A DNA stretch of 43,879 bases. It comes from a virus. Below, in pieces: positions 35,301 to 42,171 of this stretch; position 1 is the stretch's first letter, and the number at the start of each line of letters is the position of its first letter. The position numbers and the translations under genes were made by a program. A model generated the notes under the pieces. It ran no database searches. It saw only the letters and a list, made by a program, of their open reading frames with translations, and was not told the DNA's origin. The stretch spans positions 1 to 43,879 of the IMG/VR virus record IMGVR_UViG_3300046011_008672, one strand, 5' to 3'.

Positions 35301-35614
35301 TGGCAACAGCGACTACGAAGGCGGCACAGGAAGCTATTGCGTATCCGTTGGATGTGAACAACTTCACGCTCACCGGATTACAATCAGGTTCAGATGTCGT
35401 AATTCTTGCAGCTGGAACCGAAACAGTATTGGCAACGGTAGAAGATTGGGCAGGGACAAGCTGGACATACCAGTACGAAACTCCGCAGGCCGTTGACGTA
35501 TCTGTCTATAAGGCTGGCTATTTCCCTTACACCACTATCCGTAATTACATGCTGCCAAGTGCAGACAGTTCCGTACCACTTACCCAAGTAGCAGACCCAA
35601 GTCTAGTAGCATAA
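32348..35614 (+). CDS. Large tail fibre / spike protein with internal repeats
   Basis: A 1088-residue protein. At about residues 300-480 it contains three imperfect repeats, each with a D-F-T-[ST]-G-x5-DG-x-Y core (DFTTGTAPDGTY, DFTSGTGVDGVY, DFTSGGATDGRY) followed by a beta strand. The next 250 residues are rich in N, T and G with short strands, suggesting a beta-helix. The C-terminal region has lectin-like beta structure. This suggests a trimeric tail fibre or spike. It is not variable by any template found here. Confidence 0.7.
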   Translation: MATITTNTFLDGGTARTAGEAFAIGNGARFTIRTDSRIHANAPASFTGSLGSPTFTDIGGEIYIDSSAVREIAYTGGTGNAPAIGTSITQGGVAGYYLGCWASIGSAPTAVGAAIPASGIIKLREVTGGSFAAGALGGISATCSGADIPSWIEIAWDAAVNFIVGRVGKFTTRDGGNKYQIGVTNGAVGQSLLIPTTSSVQTNNFCPGAWVETASGSGEYEFWQGLSSAANGWVRSALGFAEGYTDARGKFCKTFAGGTVQFGEASSMAGTYALVAGQASTYVGIAHTTGCVYTLTSNVVTVTTGTIAHLFEAGQSVYHDFTTGTAPDGTYTIVEVLDAYNYTINVTAANTTGNVTVRPGVTVTFTAHGLNEGESIYADFTSGTGVDGVYPIYAVTGANTYLIAYPHAAALTSGAVTVNSKIQITATAHTMAIGNEVYCDFTSGGATDGRYIMRAVAANTIDINYPFVTGMAVGNVTLKWTIGHVPPTGCKVLISNILWAEVATASRATNSVPNATIASRPEFTTTTAGAIDLEGLYVLSGRSLFDQAYSVRIRRCAFSESFQVTECATALDVEDVGVGMYSAQDARALQLTSNFAGGTVSNIVAGRALLGTTDHSGEILYCAGQTLNNITSGIINYARSTGIAMNIGTCQNLTFNGLNVFNGNVPIATSVGITINDLDYVDRLIGHTNLTTPYYCVTVAAGCDRITVDGITTGLNGAVDDCHPSSGLVSYTAATNIKIRNVGSAANYCKTGVWCPGLYATATAFVTGGNNNTVKIQKAFVGKLKTGLFTTINSDKNMLREQVLSVNPWIHSTKTARGELCAWLNADTKGLRTGIFMATAQTSVYGTHWIEQFQGGRYGAVILVMNEPTAETAAYWSNPAGVAKFNSAGGIEMRAIGAEAIWEMPYFAQGHTGFANITPVMTGGTIGNYTLTYQIDKGAGWNGTWLTLNTTNLTAETISPTTGFKLKIRIVTAIANATAITFLRVATATTKAAQEAIAYPLDVNNFTLTGLQSGSDVVILAAGTETVLATVEDWAGTSWTYQYETPQAVDVSVYKAGYFPYTTIRNYMLPSADSSVPLTQVADPSLVA

Positions 35615-35626
35615 AGGAGAACCGCC

Positions 35627-36982
35627 ATGGCTATGATAACAAGCCCTGCTGATCTAATTGTAGGAACGAACCTGACCTTTGATTTTGTGGCCCGTACCTT
35701 TGAACTGCCAGATGGTGGCTCACTGGTTGCGAAAGACGGCGTTGATATGAACGTGTTGTGGAGTAAGTTTGTCGCCCTCTGGGACACAGCACCATACAAG
35801 CCCTATCCTTTCCCTATGAACAAAGTGGATAACAAGTCCGGCCAGTACGTATTTGGTCGTGACCCCGGCGGTAATAACAACGGTTGGAAGCCGGGAAGCG
35901 ACGCAACCCGTAACAAGCTGCGTAACGGCGGGGCAAAAGAATATTCATCGGCTGGCGTGCTGAACAGGGAATATTTCTGTGCTGTCAACCAAGGGTCTGT
36001 CCCTGCTGGCTCGCAGTGCTACTATCAGAAAGTGTCTGGTGGTGCTGCTATTGATTACCCGTTTACTGATCTTCCCAACGCAATGGTTCAGGTTTTTGGC
36101 GATGCAAGCAACGGCAATTTCGACAGCCGGACATTCTTCAAAACTTTCAACCGTACTCAGGGTTACACATATGATGATGTTTCGCTTGACGACATCAACG
36201 AGGCAGGTACAGGGGCTTGGAAACTTCCGTTCTCTTTCTCAACCTCTGCTGACCTGAAGATCAGTGATGACGATGCAACTGTTTCGACTACTGCCCCCTA
36301 CACGTCAATCACAATAGGCTACTACACCGCTGACCAGAACAAGACTATTGGTGCCGGGTCGTATCCGTTCAGAATGGTGATAGACAACTCAGTTGGCGGT
36401 TCTCTCCGTGAAGTCTATACCAAAATGCAGTACCTGCTTCGTCAGAACAGCGACATCAACGAGGACGGAGACTCTGGCGTTGTAACTGGTAAAACCGCTG
36501 ACCTGATCTGCTGGTTCGTTGGTGATACCCTGTACTCAAGAGCGCACTTCGTCCCTGCTGCTGCTGACTTGAACTCAGTTGTGTTCATTGACAAGAACAG
36601 TGTGGAGCGTATTTATCCCTACGCCTCTGCCGGTACGTTTAACTTTAACACTCCGCTGACGGCCGGTGGAACAGGTTCTGCTACGCTATTCTACAAGACC
36701 ACTCCAAACGGGGATGATTACGCAGAAGGCACTGCAATAGTAGTCAAGGACAAAGATGGTAACGACATCGACTTCACGATTACCGGCGCGAGCATCCCGT
36801 TCTCATTTGATTATTCCAGCAACACCCAAGGCGGGTACGCTGGCGCAACAGACCGTAACGTAGTGCTTGTGTGGGGCAATCCCGATAACGCAAAGCCGGG
36901 CATCTCTGAAGGCACTATCACCCAGAGCAAGGGTATCTCTATTTCAGCCGTTGCAGAAGTTGACCCATCATACATCTCTTAG
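35627..36982 (+). CDS. Virion-associated beta-rich protein
   Basis: A 451-residue protein following the spike gene, with AAGGAG before the ATG. It begins with TSPADLIVGTNLTFDFVARTFELPDG and has a beta-rich middle and an Ig-like C-terminal part. The family is not recognised. The position among tail fibre genes and the lack of any signal peptide suggest a structural or tail accessory role. Confidence 0.55.
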   Translation: MAMITSPADLIVGTNLTFDFVARTFELPDGGSLVAKDGVDMNVLWSKFVALWDTAPYKPYPFPMNKVDNKSGQYVFGRDPGGNNNGWKPGSDATRNKLRNGGAKEYSSAGVLNREYFCAVNQGSVPAGSQCYYQKVSGGAAIDYPFTDLPNAMVQVFGDASNGNFDSRTFFKTFNRTQGYTYDDVSLDDINEAGTGAWKLPFSFSTSADLKISDDDATVSTTAPYTSITIGYYTADQNKTIGAGSYPFRMVIDNSVGGSLREVYTKMQYLLRQNSDINEDGDSGVVTGKTADLICWFVGDTLYSRAHFVPAAADLNSVVFIDKNSVERIYPYASAGTFNFNTPLTAGGTGSATLFYKTTPNGDDYAEGTAIVVKDKDGNDIDFTITGASIPFSFDYSSNTQGGYAGATDRNVVLVWGNPDNAKPGISEGTITQSKGISISAVAEVDPSYIS

Positions 36983-36992
36983 AGGATAGATA

Positions 36993-37583
36993 ATGTTTAT
37001 CTTTGATGGCCCAAACAAACGAATACATATGGACCCTGCGTTTTCCGTTAATGGCGTGTTCTCGTTCTCTGTGCAGCAGCTTTGGAGTCGGTGGGTGGAC
37101 TGGCAGGCAGAGAACAAACAATACCCGTTTGCATTCAGTATCATCATGGTGCCTAAGCCTGACGGCGGATTCATCGGGCCATATATGTTTTTGAGAAACG
37201 ATCTGGGGTGGAGAGGTGTACCACCTCCGATTGACGGTTGCACTATTCAGATAACCAGCGGCTCGTTCTACGGGATGTCTGGTAGCCTGCCAGTAATGGT
37301 AAACCTGCCCGGACAAGAGACTGATCTGGTTATCGTTCAGGCGGATATTGTGAATACGGTAGTGACCAGCGGGACGCCTGCACCAACAGCAAACGAAGTG
37401 GCAGCAGCGGTATGGGCGCACAGTTCCGGCGCTATGGTAGTCGCCAGACTGGCTGAAGCCTGGGGCAGGCTGGGGCTTGATCCTTCTACTCCACTGGTTA
37501 CAGGCCAGACCAGTATTACCTTTGGTGATGTTGTTATGGCCTTAACCGGTGATGCAACCAGCACCACGGTAACCAGGCAATGA
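36993..37583 (+). CDS. Virion-associated hypothetical protein
   Basis: A 196-residue protein with an N-terminal beta domain (FDGPNKRIHMDPAFSVNG, VQQLWSRWVDWQ, FLRNDLGWRGVPPP). A low-complexity linker with PTANEVAAAVWAH follows, and the C-terminal region resembles segments of other phage tail-associated proteins. Family and function are unknown. Its stop overlaps the next start. Confidence 0.5.
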   Translation: MFIFDGPNKRIHMDPAFSVNGVFSFSVQQLWSRWVDWQAENKQYPFAFSIIMVPKPDGGFIGPYMFLRNDLGWRGVPPPIDGCTIQITSGSFYGMSGSLPVMVNLPGQETDLVIVQADIVNTVVTSGTPAPTANEVAAAVWAHSSGAMVVARLAEAWGRLGLDPSTPLVTGQTSITFGDVVMALTGDATSTTVTRQ

Positions 37584-37876
37584 TAAACGCTCGATCATTG
37601 GCCACGCTTGGAATCGGTTTTAGTGCTCTGGCAATAGCTACCCTTGGGGTTATTGCTGAAACGCAGCCACAGGATGTCGTCACCGCCATAGAAATAACCG
37701 CAACAGCCTGGCCGGTGATCAGCCTGGTAGCAGCCTGCGCAGGGATATCAATTGACGCTGCCTACAGCACCATCACCACCATTGCGGCCATGGCCAGCAT
37801 AACAACACTGGCAGTCTGGCCAACCGTTACAACCACTACTGAATACCCGACTATTGAGGTGACCCGTGACCCCTGA
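37580..37876 (+). CDS. Small hydrophobic protein
   Basis: A 98-residue protein rich in Ala, Thr, Ile and Val with three hydrophobic stretches (about residues 9-27, 43-58 and 66-83). It could be membrane-bound or a beta-rich virion protein. The family is not recognised. It overlaps both neighbours by a few bases, so it belongs to the tail operon. Confidence 0.45.
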   Translation: MINARSLATLGIGFSALAIATLGVIAETQPQDVVTAIEITATAWPVISLVAACAGISIDAAYSTITTIAAMASITTLAVWPTVTTTTEYPTIEVTRDP

Positions 37877-38180
37877 TACCATACCCGAATTAACTGAATA
37901 CCAGGTAACCGCAACATTCAAAGCCGCTGATGGATCAGAAGCCACACCATCATCTGCCAGTTACCGTCTGATTGATGCCGGAACAGATACCGAGATCATA
38001 CCAGTGACCACGATAACCATAACCGGACCAACGGCAACCATAACCATACCTGCCGCCAGCAACACCTGCCAAACGCCCGGCAGCCGGGTTGAGTACAAAC
38101 AACTGATCATCACGGCCACTGATCTGGCCCAGGTGGAGCACCTCTACAGGGTTGAAAGAGTGCCTGCGCCGACACCTTAA
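37866..38180 (+). CDS. Ig-like domain protein, last gene of the structural operon
   Basis: A 104-residue beta protein starting at a GTG with GAGGTG upstream. The pattern LTEYQVTATFKAADGSEATP...YRLIDAGTDTEI...TITGPTATITIPAA suits a single Ig-like or fibronectin-like domain as found in phage surface proteins. It is the last rightward gene before the attachment site. Confidence 0.5.
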   Translation: MTPDTIPELTEYQVTATFKAADGSEATPSSASYRLIDAGTDTEIIPVTTITITGPTATITIPAASNTCQTPGSRVEYKQLIITATDLAQVEHLYRVERVPAPTP

Positions 38181-38211
38181 AAATTTGTTGCTAAATGTTG
38201 CTATAAAAAGC

Positions 38212-38249
38212 ATAAAGGGTTTGCAGAAAAAAGTCTGCAAACCCTTTAT
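38212..38249. terminator. Bidirectional terminator beside attP
   Basis: A perfect 16-bp stem (left arm 38212-38227, right arm 38234-38249) with a 6-nt A-rich loop. Ends of T on one strand and A on the other mean that it would terminate rightward structural transcription. It also sits just downstream of the leftward tRNA 3' end, like a tRNA terminator carried along with the attachment core. Confidence 0.85.
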
Positions 38250-38252
38250 TTA

Positions 38253-38297
38253 TGGTCGGTGCGAAAGGATTCGAACCTTCGACCCCTAGACCCCCAG
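38253..38297 (-). tRNA. 3' half of tRNA-Pro(GGG), attachment core
   Basis: Read on the minus strand, this is the 3' part of a tRNA-Pro: anticodon loop containing GGG, the 3' anticodon strand, variable loop, T arm with TTCGAAT and the acceptor strand CGCACCG-A-CCA. The 5' half is missing: before the anticodon loop the sequence no longer pairs. A partial tRNA next to a phage integrase is the standard identity segment that restores the host tRNA gene after integration. It is not a functional tRNA by itself. Confidence 0.85.
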
Positions 38298-38327
38298 CTT
38301 TGTGTAACGTGACGCAACTAACTATAA

Positions 38328-39356
38328 TTATTTACTGTTATGAGTAGCAACTTTAGCAACGTCTCTATCTACAAGCTTTGCAGCTCCTCTTCTAGTGTGA
38401 GATGTAACAAGCTTGATGTAGTTACGAGTTTGCTTGATATCTGCATGACCCATCAACTCCTGGATCACTGCCAAATTTTCACCGCCCTCAACCAATGCCG
38501 TTGCAAAGCTGTGGCGGAACAAATGGTTGTAGACCCGCTGGGATACTTCTGCTTTTTCTACTGCGGATTTAAGTTGACGTCGGATGTCTTTGTAAGGAAG
38601 CATGGTTTTAAGATTGGGAAATAGATAGCCGCTTGGCCTAACTTTCTTAGCCCCTTTAATTCTTTCCTGGAGCTCTTTGAGTTCTATTGGGGCCACACGC
38701 CACTTTCCGCCTTTACCCCATACTCTTACATAGCTGCCATCTTTTGCAGCGTCTATGGATTTCAGGTTCATTGCTTCATTGCGTCTCAGTCCGTTGTATT
38801 CCATGAGCTGGACCAATTGCTTAATCGGATACGGAAGTAATGCTACAATCTTATCCATATCATCCATGCTAAGTGGTTCAGGTGGCGGAGGTTCGCAGTC
38901 TTTTTTTCTAAATTTAGTGATAGTTAATGTTGACCCACAGTAATTCAAATATTTAGCTAAGTATGACAGCTCACGGTTGATGGTTCGGCGTCCTATGTTT
39001 TTACCGGTTGACTTTGCTTTTTGCATGAGACGGTGGGCCTTGTATTGCTCAATTATCACTGGGGTGATGTGCCTTATTTTCATTGTATCAAAGAAAGGCT
39101 CTATCTGTTTCCACGCCCACTCAAAGTCACCGTATGTTGACTCCATGACCTCATTTTTGTAGGCAATGCGGAACTCTGGCAGTTTATCTAAAAAACCCGG
39201 GTCAGTGGTATCGGTGAGGCCCCGCAGCTCCCGCTCGTACATCAGAGCGTCATCCCGGCCACCAGGATATGGGATGTATTCCGGCTTGCCTTTGCGCCCG
39301 TGGCTGATCTTGATCATCTGCCAGCCGGGCTTTGTTGGGTGGTTGTAGACGCTCAT
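38328..39356 (-). CDS. int: Tyrosine recombinase integrase
   Basis: A 342-residue phage integrase. It has an N-terminal arm-binding region, a SAM-like core-binding domain (ESTYGDFEWAWKQIEPFF) and a catalytic domain with Arg in NGLRRNEAM, Lys in WGKGGKWR, the HLFRHSFA box, Gly-His in LMGHADIKQT and the nucleophilic Tyr in RNYIKLV. It probably inserts at tRNA-Pro. The start is 8 bp after the lipoprotein stop, so it is translated from an operon with it. Confidence 0.93.
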   Translation of the reverse strand: MSVYNHPTKPGWQMIKISHGRKGKPEYIPYPGGRDDALMYERELRGLTDTTDPGFLDKLPEFRIAYKNEVMESTYGDFEWAWKQIEPFFDTMKIRHITPVIIEQYKAHRLMQKAKSTGKNIGRRTINRELSYLAKYLNYCGSTLTITKFRKKDCEPPPPEPLSMDDMDKIVALLPYPIKQLVQLMEYNGLRRNEAMNLKSIDAAKDGSYVRVWGKGGKWRVAPIELKELQERIKGAKKVRPSGYLFPNLKTMLPYKDIRRQLKSAVEKAEVSQRVYNHLFRHSFATALVEGGENLAVIQELMGHADIKQTRNYIKLVTSHTRRGAAKLVDRDVAKVATHNSK

Positions 39357-39363
39357 GGCTATA

Positions 39364-39849
39364 TCACCATGTCTGGTTTTTTGATTTTATATGCCACTCG
39401 ATTGCATCGGCATACTGTTTTAGTTTTGGCTGCATTTGCGTCCAAGCTTCTTGGTATATTGATTCATATTTATTGCCATAAAGATCGTTTAATCCAAAAT
39501 TTTCAAAACTAACACGCGTTCTGTTATCTTTAATATCTTGAATGATTGTAAATCCTATTGGAACTGGAACAGAGCCCAAGCTGCTTTTATGGTAAATAAT
39601 ATCATTGCCTTTTGCTATAATCTTACCTTCATTTTTATTTTGATACTCTATTGCCTGTTTTGATGAATGAAATGATATTGCGTACCATTGTAAAGATCTT
39701 TCATAAATGGATTGTGCATTTAAACCTGGTAATTCTATCACTCGTTCATAGTTGGCGCTTTTAGGGTCCATCTGAGTGGTAGTAATACGAGGTGATGCGC
39801 ACCCGGCTAACCCCATAACTACAGCAGCTAATAGAAAAAGTTTTTTCAT
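39364..39849 (-). CDS. Lipoprotein with DUF4468-like domain
   Basis: A 161-residue protein with a signal peptide and the lipobox GLAGC at about residues 13-17. The rest (YERVIELPGLNAQSIYERSL, KIIAKGNDIIYH, ...IKDNRTRVSFENFGL) resembles DUF4468-type lipoprotein domains. It lies directly upstream of int on the same strand and is thus likely to be expressed in the lysogen. A lysogenic-conversion or superinfection-exclusion role is an inference. Confidence 0.65.
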   Translation of the reverse strand: MKKLFLLAAVVMGLAGCASPRITTTQMDPKSANYERVIELPGLNAQSIYERSLQWYAISFHSSKQAIEYQNKNEGKIIAKGNDIIYHKSSLGSVPVPIGFTIIQDIKDNRTRVSFENFGLNDLYGNKYESIYQEAWTQMQPKLKQYADAIEWHIKSKNQTW

Positions 39850-39916
39850 GTTGCCACCCCGCTTTGAAATTCTTCAGTAAATAACTGTTGTCAATAAACC
39901 AGGTGCGGCATGTCGT

Positions 39917-40393
39917 TTATTCAGTCCTTTGTATATCTATATCCATGGGAGACACGTTATGGGTAATCCTGTATTTTTTATGCTGGTCTGTAGATACAGT
40001 AAACTCTCTTATAATATCCCTGTCAGACCGGCAGCCCCATGTGCCTTCGTGATCTTGCATGGATGCTTTTATTGTTAGTTCTCCGGCAGGGACTTTAATA
40101 GTTATGCGTTCTTTTATACCTATCCTGGCTACCTTCTGACCGTTAATAAAAAGTAGATCAAAGCAGCTTGAATCTACAAAGTTATCATCACGGGTGATGC
40201 TGATGGTGGCGTAATTTGATGGCGGGATGGTGTATGCAAACAGCCGGTTTGCGGGTATCTCAATAACATCTGTTTCAGCAGCTGGATTGCTCCGGCAATC
40301 ATCAAGCAACCCGCATTTGATTATGCCGCAACCACTCAAAAGAAGTGATAATGCGGATATAAACATCATTATTGTTACGTTGAGTATTTTCAT
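39917..40393 (-). CDS. Second lipoprotein of the lysogeny operon
   Basis: A 158-residue protein with a hydrophobic signal peptide and the lipobox LLSGC near residue 22, followed by several cysteines (CGLLDDC) and a beta domain (ATISITRDDNFVDSSCFDLL...GQKVARIGIKERITIKVPAGELTIKA) that resembles PEGA/DUF2846-like surface domains. It is transcribed together with the first lipoprotein and int. Its function is unknown. Confidence 0.6.
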   Translation of the reverse strand: MKILNVTIMMFISALSLLLSGCGIIKCGLLDDCRSNPAAETDVIEIPANRLFAYTIPPSNYATISITRDDNFVDSSCFDLLFINGQKVARIGIKERITIKVPAGELTIKASMQDHEGTWGCRSDRDIIREFTVSTDQHKKYRITHNVSPMDIDIQRTE

Positions 40394-40464
40394 GGTTTCG
40401 TATTTGCCTCCATATTCAGATTCCTATTCTTGCCTTATTTGTCTTGCCGTTGTATATACGCCAC

Positions 40465-40605
40465 ATGCCTAAGCTCAAGCTGTCACTTGTGCAGATTAGA
40501 GTTACGGACGAAGAAAAGGACCTGCTGCAACAACTCGCTGATAAAAATAATATGTCGGTTTCTGCTTACTTAAGATTTTTAATTCACCGCGAGTCACGCC
40601 ACTAG
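40465..40605 (+). CDS. Small ribbon-helix-helix protein
   Basis: A 46-residue frame whose sequence (LSLVQIRVTDEEKDLLQQLADKNNM...SAYLRFLI) has the strand-helix-helix pattern of Arc/CopG-like DNA-binding proteins. It lies on the plus strand between the lipoproteins and the repressor. It may be a second regulator of the lysogeny switch or of int. No strong ribosome binding site is visible. Confidence 0.55.
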   Translation: MPKLKLSLVQIRVTDEEKDLLQQLADKNNMSVSAYLRFLIHRESRH

Positions 40606-40631
40606 CCTTAACCTGTCTGATTTAATCCCTT

Positions 40632-40664
40632 GTAATAACAACGTAATGACAATGTAGTGACAAA
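40632..40664 (+). repeat. Three tandem 11-bp repeats
   Basis: Three adjacent copies of GTARTRACAAN (40632, 40643 and 40654) lie between the RHH gene and the repressor gene stop. The 11-bp period is one DNA turn, so a protein could bind all three on one face. The nearby RHH protein is an attractive candidate binder, by inference only. Confidence 0.5.
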
Positions 40665-40738
40665 CCGTATAGGGGTTTTCCCCCTGGTACTTCGCATTTG
40701 ACCTATAGACGGCAGTTTGATTGGAAAATATTAATAAA

Positions 40739-41107
40739 CTATGCTGCTTTAGTTGTGTCTATTTTTAGATCTTCCGCGTCTGCTTGTTTTTCGAACTGAG
40801 TGAAGCGCCTCACTTGTCTGGCAAGCCCAGGATCGCCTTTGATCATTTCCAGTATGGCTTGTTCATCATCTGATAGTATTTGGTATGATTCAGGATGTTC
40901 GCTAACGAGAGGTATTTCTGATTGTATAAATACTGCAGGGTTGATGCCGTATGCCGCGGCTATTTTGTAAATGGTGCCAACCTGCACATCATAATAGTCG
41001 TACATCATTTTATTGACCAGCGCCTGGCTGATACCGCACTTACGGGCAACAGCGGATTGAGACCCGCATTCTTTAACTTTTTGCCTTATGTAGTCTATGA
41101 CTTTCAT
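40739..41107 (-). CDS. CI-like repressor
   Basis: A 122-residue protein with an N-terminal XRE helix-turn-helix (VKECGSQSAVARKCGISQALVNKMM) and a short C-terminal tail (YQILSDDEQAILEMIKGDPGLARQ) in place of a peptidase domain. It probably keeps the lysogen silent by binding the palindromic operators at 41149-41161 and 41381-41395. There is no LexA-like self-cleavage domain, so induction must work in another way. The ATG is only 7 nt beyond the -10 box, so its mRNA would be almost leaderless. Confidence 0.8.
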   Translation of the reverse strand: MKVIDYIRQKVKECGSQSAVARKCGISQALVNKMMYDYYDVQVGTIYKIAAAYGINPAVFIQSEIPLVSEHPESYQILSDDEQAILEMIKGDPGLARQVRRFTQFEKQADAEDLKIDTTKAA

Positions 41108-41114
41108 AATTCTA

Positions 41115-41165
41115 ATTTTACGCTGTTAAAAAGATATTGACAATCAAATAACACGGTGTTAATAA
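41115..41165. promoter_or_regulatory. Divergent switch promoters with shared -35 region
   Basis: Minus strand: TTGTCA (plus coordinates 41138-41143), exactly 17 bp, then TAAAAT (41115-41120), driving the repressor. Plus strand: TTGACA (41137-41142), 17 bp, then TAATAA (41160-41165), driving the Cro-like gene. The two -35 boxes overlap almost completely, so both promoters cannot be occupied together. A palindromic operator lies at the plus-strand -10. Confidence 0.8.
41149..41161. promoter_or_regulatory. Operator palindrome in the switch
   Basis: A perfect palindrome TAACAC-G-GTGTTA overlaps the rightward -10 box. A second perfect copy occurs at 41381-41395. A half-site, CGCTGTTAA at 41121-41129, lies between the -10 and -35 of the repressor promoter. 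They are probable binding sites for the CI-like and Cro-like proteins. Confidence 0.75.
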
Positions 41166-41174
41166 GTGAACACT

Positions 41175-41375
41175 ATGAAATTTAATGGCGAAAAAATACA
41201 CCAATTGCGGTGGGAACAAAGATTGTCGCTCAAGCGGGTATCAGAGCTAATGGGTGGCGCATGTACGCCTATGGCTATTAACAATTGGGAGCGAGGCAAT
41301 ACGGCTCCGGATGCTAATAAACTTGGTCAGCTGGCCTCTGCTTTTGGTGTTGAGGTCGGCTTTTTTTTTGATTGA
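41175..41375 (+). CDS. Cro-like regulator
   Basis: A 66-residue XRE-family DNA-binding protein (EKIHQLRWEQRLSLKRVSELMG, then AINNWERGNTAPDANKLGQLASAFGVEVGFFF) divergent from the repressor, in the place of Cro. The GTG at 41166 is an alternative start. The ATG at 41175 lies near the predicted transcript start, so a near-leaderless mRNA is possible. It would shut off the repressor during lytic growth. Confidence 0.78.
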   Translation: MKFNGEKIHQLRWEQRLSLKRVSELMGGACTPMAINNWERGNTAPDANKLGQLASAFGVEVGFFFD

Positions 41376-41380
41376 TATTA

Positions 41381-41395
41381 TTAACACGGTGTTAA
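41381..41395. promoter_or_regulatory. Second operator palindrome, abutting a start codon
   Basis: The perfect palindrome TTAACAC-G-GTGTTAA ends one base before the ATG at 41396. It extends the core of the operator at 41149-41161. Binding here would block initiation of transcription or translation of the early gene that follows. Confidence 0.75.
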
Positions 41396-41611
41396 ATGGC
41401 AACTACCCTTGACGATATAGCAGCACGCCTTGACCGCCTTGAAGCGATGCTTATGCAGGCTGGTTTGGTAACTATCCAGCCACAGCCGGTGTTGAACGAG
41501 GTTGACCGCATTAAGCAGCAGGCGCTGCAGTTAGCAAAGCAGGGTAAGCGTCACGAGTCTATTGAGTTGATGAGATCTATCACTTCTACCAGGAGGACAA
41601 GCCATGCGTGA
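41396..41611 (+). CDS. Small early protein
   Basis: A 71-residue helical protein with a leucine-rich N-terminus (LDDIAARLDRLEAMLMQAGL) and a later EVDRIKQQALQLAKQGKRHESIELMRS repeat-like helix. It may form coiled coils. It begins directly after the second operator, so it is likely controlled by the switch. The family is not recognised. Confidence 0.5.
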   Translation: MATTLDDIAARLDRLEAMLMQAGLVTIQPQPVLNEVDRIKQQALQLAKQGKRHESIELMRSITSTRRTSHA

Positions 41612-41891
41612 TTACAAGGTGTATCTGCCGCATCATCACCAGTTTGAACCGGTTGGAGACAAGACAAGTTTGTTTATGGCTGCGGTTATGTTGGTGCTGT
41701 TGATTGGTTTGGTGTGCTGGTCGTGCGTTGATGGTTTGGTTAAGACCGCCGAGATCCAGGAGCAGTTCTACAGCCAGCCTGTTACGGTTACATATGACCG
41801 CCCTGCAGCTTATCGGCTGCAGACCCCTACCGCTGATCAGATGGATCATGTTGAGGCGCTGTTGGTGTTGCAGCCAATGGTTAGGCGGTGA
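41604..41891 (+). CDS. Membrane protein of the early operon
   Basis: A 95-residue protein with one strong transmembrane helix (about residues 21-40, TSLFMAAVMLVLLIGLVCWS) and a C-terminal periplasmic or cytoplasmic tail. AGGAGG lies upstream of the ATG. The start overlaps the previous gene. Its function is unknown. Confidence 0.5.
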   Translation: MRDYKVYLPHHHQFEPVGDKTSLFMAAVMLVLLIGLVCWSCVDGLVKTAEIQEQFYSQPVTVTYDRPAAYRLQTPTADQMDHVEALLVLQPMVRR

Positions 41892-41895
41892 TGTT

Positions 41896-42105
41896 ATGGC
41901 CCAGCGAGGTGAGTCAGCAAGAACGGATATGTTTGACGTGTTGGGCTATAGCTGCCTGTGTAGCTGGTGCAAGATGTCAGCGGGTTGCGTTGACTACAAC
42001 CGCCACCATTATGAGTCGATCATGAATCGGATCAACGGGTATCCAGTTAGCTGCAGCAATCATGTGCCTGAGTATTACAGGGGCATTGATGGGGTGAGGC
42101 CTTAA
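41896..42105 (+). CDS. Cysteine-rich early protein
   Basis: A 69-residue protein from the ATG at 41896. It carries CLCSWC and GC in the first half, then H and C residues in a YESIMNRINGYPVSCSNH segment, suggesting metal binding. The ribosome binding site is weak. The open frame upstream of 41896 is a shadow of the previous gene. A terminator follows the stop. Confidence 0.45.
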   Translation: MAQRGESARTDMFDVLGYSCLCSWCKMSAGCVDYNRHHYESIMNRINGYPVSCSNHVPEYYRGIDGVRP

Positions 42106-42111
42106 CACTTA

Positions 42112-42151
42112 CCCGGCGGGCGTTCCTCCTTCCCTCCTGCCGGGGCTTTTT
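42112..42151 (+). terminator. Rho-independent terminator
   Basis: A 9-bp GC stem (CCCGGCGGG at 42112-42120 with CCTGCCGGG at 42136-42144, one G-T pair) separated by a 15-nt loop and followed by GCTTTTTAT. It closes the first early transcript. Confidence 0.75.
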
Positions 42152-42171
42152 ATCTATTTATGAGGTGTAGC

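Larger units (their letters stand above)
38187..38360 (+). other. attP-like attachment site with inverted arm-type repeats
   Basis: The tRNA-Pro core (38253-38297) is flanked by pairs of the same motif in opposite orientation. GTTGCT lies at 38187 and 38197 on the plus strand. Its complement AGCAAC lies at 38346 and 38355, the last pair within the 3' end of the integrase gene. Each pair is spaced 9-10 bp. This is the expected layout of integrase arm-binding sites (P and P') around a core. Phage genes lie on both sides. Confidence 0.7.

Noticed and set aside
38253-38297. Functional phage-encoded tRNA-Pro
   Set aside because: The 5' acceptor, D arm and 5' anticodon strand are missing, so it is only a fragment used as an attachment core.
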